Assembly (NCBI GenBank): GCA_963933195.1
Contig: CAWVUS010000017.1
Span: forward strand, 1 to 39,742
DNA from: UBA8437 sp963933195
Lineage (GTDB): Bacteria > Planctomycetota > Planctomycetia > Planctomycetales > Planctomycetaceae
Reading direction: 5' to 3'
Length of the DNA: 39,742 bases
Under the pieces are notes generated by a model. The model searched no databases. It worked only from the letters and a program-made list of their open reading frames with translations, and was not told the origin of the DNA. Numbering within the stretch: position 1 is the stretch's first letter; every line of letters begins with the position of its first letter. Position numbers and translations under genes: made by a program. This document shows, in pieces, positions 1 through 7,669 of this stretch.

Positions 1-43
1 GCACGCTGGTTTGAAACGGAATTGTTGGGGAGGCGAGGGAGTG

Positions 44-1993
44 ATGGTCGTTGTTCGATCGATCGCGGGTGCTGGCGTGTTGGCGGTTGGCCTGCTGACC
101 GCTGCGACATCGTCGGTGGTGGCAGCCGAGGAATCACTGCTCGAACGAGACGTGTTGCCGATCCTGACGAAGAACTGCCTGGGCTGTCATGGCGGCTTGA
201 AGAAAGAGGGCGGTCTGGACCTTCGGACGATGCCCGCGATGCTCAAGGGAGGCGAATCGGGGCCGGCAATCGAGAAGGGGAATGCCGATCGCAGTGAATT
301 GTGGAAACAGATCGCCAGCGACAACATGCCGTCGGGCGATGACCGCGAAAAACTTTCGGCGGCTGACAAGGCCAAGATCAAGGCGTGGATCAATGCCGGG
401 ATGCCGACCGTGTCGGAGCGGCAGAAGGATGTTGAGACGTTGCTGTCGGCAGCCAAGCGACATGAGCCCGGGCAGGTGGCCAAGGCAATTGACTCGCACA
501 TCGGCCGGTTCCTGGACCAGGCTGGCTTGAAGCCCGTTGGTCTCAGTGACGACGCGGCTTTTCTCAGGCGAGTGACGCTCGACCTCTCTGGCCGGGTTCC
601 CACCGCCGAGGAGGCGGCGACCTTCCTGGACAACAAGGATCCGGATCGCCGGGCCAAGTTGATCGATGCCCTGCTGGCCAGGCCGGAATTCGGCAAGCAA
701 TTCGGTCGGACCTGGCGAGACTGGGTTTGTCCGCCCGAGTTGCCGTCCAACGGCAATGCCGGTACGCAACCCTATGGCCAGGCGCGAGCATTCGGGGACT
801 GGATCGGAAAAAAACTGACCGAGGGCAAGTCGTGGGCTCAGATCACTCGCGAGATCCTGACCGTCAAAGGTGAGATTGGGAAGAACCCGCAGGTGATCTT
901 CTATGCCCTGGTTGGACAGGGCGGCGGGACCTCCGCCGACGGGACATCCCGCGCCGTGGCCTCGCTGTTCATGGGTGTCCAACTGCAATGTGCCAGGTGC
1001 CACGATGATCCCTACCGGGACTGGTCGCAGCGTGAGCACTGGGGCCTGGCGGCATTCTTTGGCCGGTCCCAGGGTGATTTCACCAAGATCGAGACGGGCA
1101 AGGGAGCGAGTAAGAAGCCCGGAGAAATCTCGATTCCCGGTTCGGCATTCAAGAACTCCGGCCAGACGGTCAAGGCGGCATTTTTGAGGGGGCCGGAGTA
1201 CGAAGTTAAGGGGACCGACGATCTTCGTCCGCCGTTTGCCGAATGGCTCACGGCCAAGGACAACGCGTTTTTTGCCCGGTCGCTGGTCAATCGCACGTGG
1301 TTCTATCTCTTCTCACGGGGCATCGTGAATCCGATCGATGATTTTCGGGATCTGAACCCGCCCTCTCATCCGGGACTGATCAAGATGTTGTCCGACGAGT
1401 TTGTCGCGGCCGACTTTGACGTCAAGCACCTGTTCCGCTGTCTGTGCAATTCGCAGGCCTACCAGCGGACCACCCGGTTCGCTCCTGGTGCCGATGACCG
1501 GAACCGCTCGGCACTGACAACGGCCTTTGGCCGGATGCCGATGCGACTGATGACTGCCGACGTTCTGTTCGATTCACTCAAGCGGGCCTACGGGGACGAG
1601 AAACTGGACCTGAGAACCGGGGTCACCGACTCCACGGTCGGAATGGCTGCTCCGGTGGGTGACGCCTGGCTGGAGTTCCAGAGGCGGTTTGGGATCAACG
1701 AAGAGGACGCCACCGATTTCACCCATGGCGTGGCCCAGATGCTGACAATGATCAATCACCCCAGGCTGCAGGCTCGGAGCAAGGCCCTGGACGCGTTCCT
1801 GAAGAAGAATCCGGATGCCGGAGTCGACCGGGTCGTCGAGTGGCTTTACCTGAGCACTTTGTCGCGTCGTCCGATTCCCGAAGAGGCTTCCGAAGCCCGG
1901 GAATTTGTCGAAACGGCCAAGGACGCCAACACGGCCTACGACGGGGTTCTTTGGATGCTGATCAACAGGAGCGAGTTCTTGCTGGTCCGGTGA
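44..1993 (+). CDS. DUF1549/DUF1553 protein with N-terminal cytochrome c-like domain
   Basis: A 649-residue secreted protein of the planctomycete PSCyt1/PSCyt2/PSD1 type. I chose the ATG at 44 over the upstream TTG at 11 because GGGGAGG (27-33) and a second purine run lie just before it and it gives a compact signal peptide ending near AAEES. A CLGCH heme-binding motif at residues 45-49 opens the cytochrome c-like domain. DUF1549 follows (RRVTLDLSGRVPT), with a second CxxCH-like site, CARCH, at about 316-320, and the C-terminal half is DUF1553 (SLVNRTWFYLFSRG). The molecular function of these families is not established; they are nearly always paired with DUF1501 genes, as here, 66 bases upstream of one. 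Family assignment is firm. An exported redox or surface role is inference. Confidence 0.9.
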   Translation: MVVVRSIAGAGVLAVGLLTAATSSVVAAEESLLERDVLPILTKNCLGCHGGLKKEGGLDLRTMPAMLKGGESGPAIEKGNADRSELWKQIASDNMPSGDDREKLSAADKAKIKAWINAGMPTVSERQKDVETLLSAAKRHEPGQVAKAIDSHIGRFLDQAGLKPVGLSDDAAFLRRVTLDLSGRVPTAEEAATFLDNKDPDRRAKLIDALLARPEFGKQFGRTWRDWVCPPELPSNGNAGTQPYGQARAFGDWIGKKLTEGKSWAQITREILTVKGEIGKNPQVIFYALVGQGGGTSADGTSRAVASLFMGVQLQCARCHDDPYRDWSQREHWGLAAFFGRSQGDFTKIETGKGASKKPGEISIPGSAFKNSGQTVKAAFLRGPEYEVKGTDDLRPPFAEWLTAKDNAFFARSLVNRTWFYLFSRGIVNPIDDFRDLNPPSHPGLIKMLSDEFVAADFDVKHLFRCLCNSQAYQRTTRFAPGADDRNRSALTTAFGRMPMRLMTADVLFDSLKRAYGDEKLDLRTGVTDSTVGMAAPVGDAWLEFQRRFGINEEDATDFTHGVAQMLTMINHPRLQARSKALDAFLKKNPDAGVDRVVEWLYLSTLSRRPIPEEASEAREFVETAKDANTAYDGVLWMLINRSEFLLVR

Positions 1994-2059
1994 TTCACCG
2001 CACAACACGATAGGCTACCCTCCGGACGGAACCGGTGCTGCAAATGGAGAAAACGCGAC

Positions 2060-3328
2060 ATGGCTCGACGTGAAACGAAGTTGAAACGCCGTGACCTGCT
2101 GAAACTCTCGGCCGCCGGCCTGGTGTCGGGCGTCACGGTACCGTGGTTCGAGTCGCTGGCCGGAACGGCCATCGGCCAGCCCCGTAAGAAGTCGTGCATC
2201 CTGTTGTGGATGGATGGCGGCCCCAGCCAGCAGCACACCTTTGATCCGAAACCCAAGGGCGAATTTGCTCCGAAGCCAACCGCGGTGCCGGGAATCCATA
2301 TCGTTGAGCACCTGCCTCAACTGGCTGCCCTGATGGATGACCTGGTCCTGGTGCGGTCGATGACGACCGAGATCAATGGGCATTATGACGCCAAGTACTT
2401 CCTGCACACCGGCTACAAGCGGACGACGGCCTTTGAGCACCCTTCGGTGGGTTGTATCGCCTCGTCCCAGGTGAGCCATGCGGGAGATGAGATGCCGCCA
2501 TTCGTGACGATCGATGCCGGATTCGATCGCAATGATGGTGGTCGGTTGTATCGCAATGTCCCGGGGTACCTGGGACCCAGTCACTCTCCGTTGCTGGTCA
2601 ACGATCCCAACGAGGGGTTGGAGAACCTGTCTCCCACGGGCACCGATGTGGAGGCGAGGCTGAAATTGTTGGCTCGAAGTGAAAACCGCTTTGCCAAACA
2701 GTTTGCGACCCCGGTTGTCAGTGCCAAGCAGGCGGCATTCAACCGGGCCGTCCAACTGATGCAGTCGCGGCGTTCCCGGGCTTTTGACGTGGACGAAGAA
2801 CCCGAGAGCCTGCGTCAGGCCTACGGGAAGCACAAGTTTGGTCGCAGTTGTTTGCTGGCCCGACGACTGGTCGAGGCGGGTGTGTCGTTTGTCGAGGTGG
2901 TTCACCGTGGTTGGGACGACCACAAGGGCGCCGCCAAACCGATCGCTTACCGGTCACCGTGGATGGATGCCGGTATGGCAACGTTGATCTCGGACCTGAA
3001 AGTCCGGGGCATGCTCGACGACACGCTGGTGATCTGGATGGGGGAATTCGGACGAACCCCGGGTGACGGCAACGGTCACTTCAGCAAAGCCTGGAGCACG
3101 ATGTGGGCCGGCGGTGGACTGAAGACCGGCCAGGTGATCGGAAAGACCAGCGACGGGAAGAATCCGGGGTCCGAGGTTGCTGAACGACCGGTGACGTCAC
3201 CCGATTTCCTCGCCACGCTTTGCCTGGCGCTGGGCATGGACATCCACAAGGAATTCATGGCTCCGGGGAACCGACCGATGCCCATGGTCGACAAGGTGGC
3301 CAAGCCGATTACCGAGATGCTGGGTTGA
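2060..3328 (+). CDS. DUF1501 family protein, Tat-exported
   Basis: A 422-residue DUF1501 protein, a family with an alkaline-phosphatase/sulfatase-like fold and no settled function. The N-terminus carries a twin-arginine export signal (KRRDLLKLSAAGLVSG). Family hallmarks are WMDGGPSQQHTFDPKP near residue 50, the GRSCLLARRLVEAGVSFVEV segment, GWDDHKG, and MGEFGRTP with WAGGGLKTGQVIG in the C-terminal third. The length is normal. It follows the DUF1549/DUF1553 gene by 66 bases on the same strand, the standard planctomycete pairing, and is followed by the DUF1080 gene, so the three are probably co-transcribed. The start is an ATG with a weak upstream purine stretch. Confidence 0.9.
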   Translation: MARRETKLKRRDLLKLSAAGLVSGVTVPWFESLAGTAIGQPRKKSCILLWMDGGPSQQHTFDPKPKGEFAPKPTAVPGIHIVEHLPQLAALMDDLVLVRSMTTEINGHYDAKYFLHTGYKRTTAFEHPSVGCIASSQVSHAGDEMPPFVTIDAGFDRNDGGRLYRNVPGYLGPSHSPLLVNDPNEGLENLSPTGTDVEARLKLLARSENRFAKQFATPVVSAKQAAFNRAVQLMQSRRSRAFDVDEEPESLRQAYGKHKFGRSCLLARRLVEAGVSFVEVVHRGWDDHKGAAKPIAYRSPWMDAGMATLISDLKVRGMLDDTLVIWMGEFGRTPGDGNGHFSKAWSTMWAGGGLKTGQVIGKTSDGKNPGSEVAERPVTSPDFLATLCLALGMDIHKEFMAPGNRPMPMVDKVAKPITEMLG

Positions 3329-3380
3329 ATTCCAGCCGTTTGGTTCCGAAACATCCGTGGACGATCATTCGAAGAGGTTG

Positions 3381-5162
3381 ATGATGCGCGTGCAACGAGT
3401 ACTGGCTGTTGCGGTCGTGATGTGGTGGGCCGGTGATGGACTGCCGTCTGCGGTACGGGCCGATGATGCGGCAAAACCGACGGTCTCCCGGGTCCCGGCT
3501 TACCAGGCCGTCAAGACGTCCGAAGAGGCGGTGGCACGGATCTCGGAACTCGGAGGACGTGTTCGGTATCTTTCGGCCAAGCGGAAGGTCCTGGTCGTGG
3601 ATCTGCGTTTTGTGGTCGAGGGATTCTCCGATGAACACCTCCAGTACATTCCGGCCCTGAAGGATGTCGTGGCGGTTCAACTCAAACGGGTGGCGGTCAC
3701 CGATGCGGGGCTGAAGCACCTGGCGGCCGTCTCGACAATTGAAGAACTCGACCTCTCTGAAACCGCCATCAGTGATGCGGGGTTGAAGACCCTTGCCGTG
3801 TTGTCGTCCCTGCGAACGCTCAACCTTTTCGGGACCGCAATTACCGACAACGGGCTGCGGCACCTGGAGACAATCAAGACGCTGCGTCGACTGTTCGTGG
3901 ACCAGACCCGGACCAGTGTCGATGGAGTGGCGCGGTTGAAATCGTCTAATGCCGAGTTGACCGTAGTGCCGGACCGACCGGCCACGCGGCGCAGTATCGA
4001 GGCCCTGGTCAAGGTTGCCAAGAAACTGCTCGCCGAATCCGAAACGGTACTTGCGGCTGCTGCAAAAGAGCATGACGAATTGACGCCCAAGGTGGGGGAA
4101 TTGAAGAAGACCGAGGACACGAAAAATTCGGCCGCAGCGACGGCCAAGAAGGCATCCGACGCGGCCAACAAGGCGCAGGTCGTGGCCAAGAAAGCGGCCG
4201 AGGCGGCGGCGGCAAAATTGAAGGCCGCCAGGGAAAAGCACGCAGCGGCCACAAAGCGGGCCGCCGAAACCAAGGCCAAATCCGACGCTGCCAAAAAGGC
4301 GGCCGAAGCGGCCAAGCGGCGTCATGCACGGGCCAGGGAGGCGAAACCGGCCTTTGACCTGGCCAAGCGAATCCAGGTGGCATCAACACTACGGCTGGTC
4401 GATGCCCGGCGTCGGCAGGTGCTTGCACCCGGGGCACCCTTCGAACCCAGGCAGGACAAGTTGCCCGCTCCCGTGCCTGCCGGCGCGACGGTGCTGTTCG
4501 ATGGCACCGATTCCACGAAGTTCCTCTCCAAGACGGGACAGAAAATCAACTGGCCGGTCCAGGAGGCGGGCCTGGTGTCGACCAAGGGGGGGAACAACTC
4601 CAACCACATCGTCTCGTCGGTCCACTTCCGAGACGCGGTGATCCATGTCGAATTCCTATTGCCAGCCGAGGGCAGCGGGAACAGCGGGGTCTACATCCAC
4701 GGCAATTACGAACTGCAGATCATTCGGTCACATGGCAAGAAGGATGTTACGCAAAAGGACATGGGGGCTCTTTATGGTTTTGCCAAACCACTGGTCAACG
4801 CAGCCCGCAAGCCGGGAGAATGGCAGGTCTATGACATCCTCTACGAGGCTCCACGGCGGGACGGCAAAATGAAGATCGTCAAAAAGGGGACGATCACCGC
4901 GTGGTTGAACGGGCAGTTGGTCCAGAGGAACACCCGGTTTGGCGAGCCGCGTAGCGTGTATCATCCCTACCGCCACGAGACAACGCCTTACCTGAAGGCG
5001 ATCTTCGAGAAGCAAAAGAAGACGATGACAGGTCCGTTGTTTCTACAGGATCATGGCCACAAGGTCCGTTTCCGCAACGTCTGGATCATGCCCCTGGACG
5101 ACGAATCGAAGGCTTACGAGCCGCCGGCCAAAAAGAAGGACGAGGCCAAGGACGGGAAGTGA
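3381..5162 (+). CDS. LRR - coiled coil - DUF1080 fusion protein, secreted
   Basis: A 593-residue protein with three parts. After a signal peptide (MMRVQRVLAVAVVMWWAG) come leucine-rich repeats of the planctomycete type (SDAGLKTLAVLSSLRTLNL, TDNGLRHLETIKTLRRLFV) at about 85-185. About 120 residues very rich in Ala, Lys and Glu follow, predicted to be helical coiled coil. The C-terminal half is DUF1080 (VLFDGTDSTKF, SGNSGVYIHGNYELQI, LQDHGHKVRFRNVWI), the 3-keto-disaccharide hydrolase fold, a concanavalin-like domain common in planctomycetes. The tail is lysine-rich. I placed the start at ATG 3381 (or 3384) because GAAGAGG precedes it at 3371-3377; a GTG at 3357 in frame is less likely. It is probably the third gene of the operon. 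An envelope-anchored glycan-binding or glycan-cleaving role is inference. Confidence 0.85.
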   Translation: MMRVQRVLAVAVVMWWAGDGLPSAVRADDAAKPTVSRVPAYQAVKTSEEAVARISELGGRVRYLSAKRKVLVVDLRFVVEGFSDEHLQYIPALKDVVAVQLKRVAVTDAGLKHLAAVSTIEELDLSETAISDAGLKTLAVLSSLRTLNLFGTAITDNGLRHLETIKTLRRLFVDQTRTSVDGVARLKSSNAELTVVPDRPATRRSIEALVKVAKKLLAESETVLAAAAKEHDELTPKVGELKKTEDTKNSAAATAKKASDAANKAQVVAKKAAEAAAAKLKAAREKHAAATKRAAETKAKSDAAKKAAEAAKRRHARAREAKPAFDLAKRIQVASTLRLVDARRRQVLAPGAPFEPRQDKLPAPVPAGATVLFDGTDSTKFLSKTGQKINWPVQEAGLVSTKGGNNSNHIVSSVHFRDAVIHVEFLLPAEGSGNSGVYIHGNYELQIIRSHGKKDVTQKDMGALYGFAKPLVNAARKPGEWQVYDILYEAPRRDGKMKIVKKGTITAWLNGQLVQRNTRFGEPRSVYHPYRHETTPYLKAIFEKQKKTMTGPLFLQDHGHKVRFRNVWIMPLDDESKAYEPPAKKKDEAKDGK

Positions 5163-5179
5163 CGTCCAGGTGGTATGGC

Positions 5180-6355
5180 TCATCCCCTGGGGGGATGTTC
5201 TCGTACGGCGTCCTCGTTGATCTCGGTTCCCCAGCCGGGCCCGGTGGGCAGCAGCAGGTGTCCATCCTCGATCTGGGGTGTGACGGTGAAGAAGTCGTCG
5301 TGCCAGGGGACAAAGTCGCAGTCGATTTCCATGATGCGGAAATTCGGTGCGACGGCACAAAAATGGGCGTTCATCATGGTGGCGAGGTGCCCATAGAAGT
5401 TGTGCGGGGCCACGTTGACTTCATACGTGTCGGCCATCGCCGCAATCTTCAGTCCCTCGCCCACACCATTCCACGGATTGTCGACGATGGCCACGTCCAT
5501 CGAATCGACATCGAGGTAGGGCTTGTAGCCGCGACGTCGGAACAGGCATTCGCCCGAGGCAATTGGGATTGTCGTGCCACGTCGGATGTGGGCCAACGCC
5601 TCGGGGCTACAGGAGTCGATCTCGACCCAGAACAGGTCGTACGGCTCCATCGCGCGGGCCATCTTCAGGAAACCCTCGGTTTTGAAATTGAAATTCAGGT
5701 CGACCAGGATGTCGATGTCCGGCCCGGCTCCTTCACGGAATGCTTCCAACTGCTCACACATCCCGTGGATCACGTTCCGGTCGGCATTCAATTCGGGATA
5801 ACCCTCGCCTCGCCAGAAACCCGGGCTGTGTAGCCACGCCTGGCCGTCGTCGAATCGGAAGACGTTCGTTTTCAGTGCCGTGTATCCACTGGCGGCGGCC
5901 TGCCGCCCCTGTTCGACGACGTCGTCCAGGGAGGTGAGTGGCTCGATCTGCATCTCCTGGGCAAAACTCAGCCGGTACGTGCCACAGTGCGACCAGTAGA
6001 GCCGGATGCGGTCACGGACCGGACCGCCGAGCATCTCGTAGACCGGAACACCCAGGCCCTTGGCCTTGAGGTCCAGCAGGGCGTTCTCGATGGCGCCGAT
6101 GGCCTGCTGGGCGATTCCGCCGCTGGCCTGTCGCCGGATGGCGTACATCCGGGCCACGTGCTTTTCGATCGGCCGTGGGTCCTCACCGATCAACACACCG
6201 GCCAGGTTGTTGATCACCCCCGTGACGCCCAGCCCGCCGAACGATTCGTTGTACTCGCTCCAGCCGACCAGTCCCTCGTCGGTGCTGATCTTCAGGAAGT
6301 CGAAATTGCGGAATCCGGCGTCGGCGTGCAGGCACTCGAGTTGGGTGATCTTCAT
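5180..6355 (-). CDS. Enolase-superfamily (mandelate racemase/sugar-acid dehydratase type) enzyme
   Basis: A 391-residue protein of normal length for the mandelate racemase/muconate-lactonizing branch. The N-terminal capping domain carries GLVGWSEYNESFGG. In the barrel the Mg-binding carboxylates appear as D219 (ILVDLNFNF), E245 (FWVEIDS) and E269 (IASGECL). H318 in APHNFYGHL fits the general-base His of the racemase/dehydratase subgroup. The second-strand KxK of some members is here K162-T-N164. This suggests a sugar-acid dehydratase, such as one acting on an aldonate to give a 2-keto-3-deoxy acid, but the substrate cannot be read. It is the last gene of the minus-strand cluster, 21 bases after the ABM gene, and its stop lies 17 bases from the convergent DUF1080 gene. 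Confidence 0.85.
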   Translation of the reverse strand: MKITQLECLHADAGFRNFDFLKISTDEGLVGWSEYNESFGGLGVTGVINNLAGVLIGEDPRPIEKHVARMYAIRRQASGGIAQQAIGAIENALLDLKAKGLGVPVYEMLGGPVRDRIRLYWSHCGTYRLSFAQEMQIEPLTSLDDVVEQGRQAAASGYTALKTNVFRFDDGQAWLHSPGFWRGEGYPELNADRNVIHGMCEQLEAFREGAGPDIDILVDLNFNFKTEGFLKMARAMEPYDLFWVEIDSCSPEALAHIRRGTTIPIASGECLFRRRGYKPYLDVDSMDVAIVDNPWNGVGEGLKIAAMADTYEVNVAPHNFYGHLATMMNAHFCAVAPNFRIMEIDCDFVPWHDDFFTVTPQIEDGHLLLPTGPGWGTEINEDAVREHPPRG

Positions 6356-6376
6356 GGCAGAGCCAGTCGAGGGAGG

Positions 6377-6715
6377 TTACCAGTTCAGCAGATGAGGCTT
6401 CTGGGCTTCCCAGCCCTCGTTGGAGGGAAACACGGTTTCCATGTCGATCTTGGCCAGGTCCTCGGTGAACCAGTCCTCGACCGTCGACCACCACTTCTGG
6501 AAGTGTGGAGTCTCGCGGTGCTTGTCGAGCGACTCGGCATTGAGATAGACCTCGTAGAGGTAGTACCGCCCGGGAATGGCGGGGTCCTTGAGGATGTCGA
6601 ATCGAAAACATTCGGGTTCGTCGCGAGTCGAACCCTGGGCGTCGCCGAGGCTGACCTCTTCGAATTCTTCGATCTTGTCGAGTTGGACGTTGAGTGTCAC
6701 GAAGATGGCGTACAT
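6377..6715 (-). CDS. ABM-domain (LsrG-like) small enzyme
   Basis: A 112-residue single-domain protein of the antibiotic biosynthesis monooxygenase (dimeric alpha/beta barrel) family. The pattern FRFDILKDPAIPGRYYLYEVY followed by HRETPHFQKW closely resembles LsrG, the isomerase acting on phosphorylated autoinducer-2, from what I remember of that family. The ORF is open further upstream, but the ATG at 6715 begins the conserved core (MYAIFVTLNVQLDKIEEF). It sits between an HpcH/HpaI aldolase and an enolase-superfamily gene, and no other lsr gene is present. A tautomerase, isomerase or cofactor-free monooxygenase acting on an intermediate of the local sugar-acid pathway is more plausible than quorum signalling. 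Family is reasonably sure, function is not. Confidence 0.75.
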   Translation of the reverse strand: MYAIFVTLNVQLDKIEEFEEVSLGDAQGSTRDEPECFRFDILKDPAIPGRYYLYEVYLNAESLDKHRETPHFQKWWSTVEDWFTEDLAKIDMETVFPSNEGWEAQKPHLLNW

Positions 6716-6764
6716 GTGAAATCCATAAGCGGGAAAGGTCGGTGTGAGTCGCGGATGATCGTCG

Positions 6765-7508
6765 TCAGGCAATTCCGCCTGCTGACTTGAAGTTGGCGGC
6801 TCCCGTGTCAATCCAGGGGCCAACCGACGTCATGACGAACCGGACTCCCATGTCGGTGAAGTGGGCGACGTTGTCGTTACTGGTCAGCGTTCCGGCCACC
6901 CGGCCGCTCTCGACAATTTTCTTGATCGCTGCCTCACGGGTCGCGACCACGTCGGGGTGGTCGAGTTGTCCGATCAGGTTCATCGAGGCGGCCAGGTCAC
7001 TGGGGGCGACAAAGAACACGTCGATGTTGTCGACCTCGAGGATCTCGTCGAGGTTGTTGACCGCGATAATGTCCTCGATCAACACGATGAACATTGTCTG
7101 GTCGTTGGCGTTGTCGAAATAGTTCTCGACTCCATAGCCCTGGCGACTGGTGAACAGTCCACGCTGGCCGACGGGCGAAAACTTACCACCGGCGACGACG
7201 TTTTCGGCCTCGGCTTTCGTGTTGACATGCGGAACGACGATGCCCTGCACGCCACGGTCCAGTGCCCGGTAGACGATCGCCTGCTCGTTCTGGTTGATGC
7301 GCATGATCGAGGTCATGCCCCACAGGTCGCAGGCGCGGGTCAGGTCGCCGATGTCGCGGAAGTCGACCGGCCCGTGCTCTCCCTCGAGCCACACCGCGTC
7401 GAAGCCGGCGGGGCCAAAGCGATCGATGTCTTCAGGGTCGGTCAGGCCCGAGACACAGCACACCGTCTCACCGGCGGCCAGTTTGTGTTTTGTTCGGTTG
7501 GGTCTCAT
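6765..7508 (-). CDS. HpcH/HpaI family class II aldolase
   Basis: A 247-residue (beta/alpha)8 aldolase. The family cleaves 2-keto-3-deoxy or 4-hydroxy-2-oxo acids to pyruvate and an aldehyde using a divalent metal. Visible signatures are FDAVWLEGEHGPVDF near the N-terminus, GIVVPHVNTKAEAENVV, GQRGLFTSRQGYG, the metal-binding glutamate in VLIEDIIAVNNLDEI and the aspartate in FFVAPSDLAASMN. The ATG at 7508 starts the conserved region and has GAGGAG at 7521-7526 upstream; the ORF extends to 7562 without a better start. It lies downstream of the acetoin-dehydrogenase-like genes and upstream of the ABM and enolase genes, so pyruvate or an aldehyde from this enzyme could feed the neighbouring complex (inference). 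A second family member lies at 21273-22046. Confidence 0.88.
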   Translation of the reverse strand: MRPNRTKHKLAAGETVCCVSGLTDPEDIDRFGPAGFDAVWLEGEHGPVDFRDIGDLTRACDLWGMTSIMRINQNEQAIVYRALDRGVQGIVVPHVNTKAEAENVVAGGKFSPVGQRGLFTSRQGYGVENYFDNANDQTMFIVLIEDIIAVNNLDEILEVDNIDVFFVAPSDLAASMNLIGQLDHPDVVATREAAIKKIVESGRVAGTLTSNDNVAHFTDMGVRFVMTSVGPWIDTGAANFKSAGGIA

Positions 7509-7669
7509 CTGCACGGAACACTCCTCGGTGTGGGACTCGTGGTTGCAGGACTGGTCGGTCAATAAGAACAGAGTCGTCGTTTGGATTCAAAGTCGCGTGA
7601 CGACGGCGGTGTGGCGGCTGGTGGCGTGTTGATCCGGTCGATCCACGCCGCTCGTTCCGTTTCGGCAGA

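Noticed and set aside
5181..5197. A perfect hairpin, CATCCCC and GGGGATG around TGG, at the DUF1080/enolase-superfamily junction
   Set aside because: It lies within the end of the enolase-superfamily coding sequence and has no T-run on either strand, so I do not call it a terminator.
6377..6715. An autoinducer-2 (lsr) processing system
   Set aside because: Only the LsrG-like gene is present; the transporter, kinase, thiolase and repressor are all missing.
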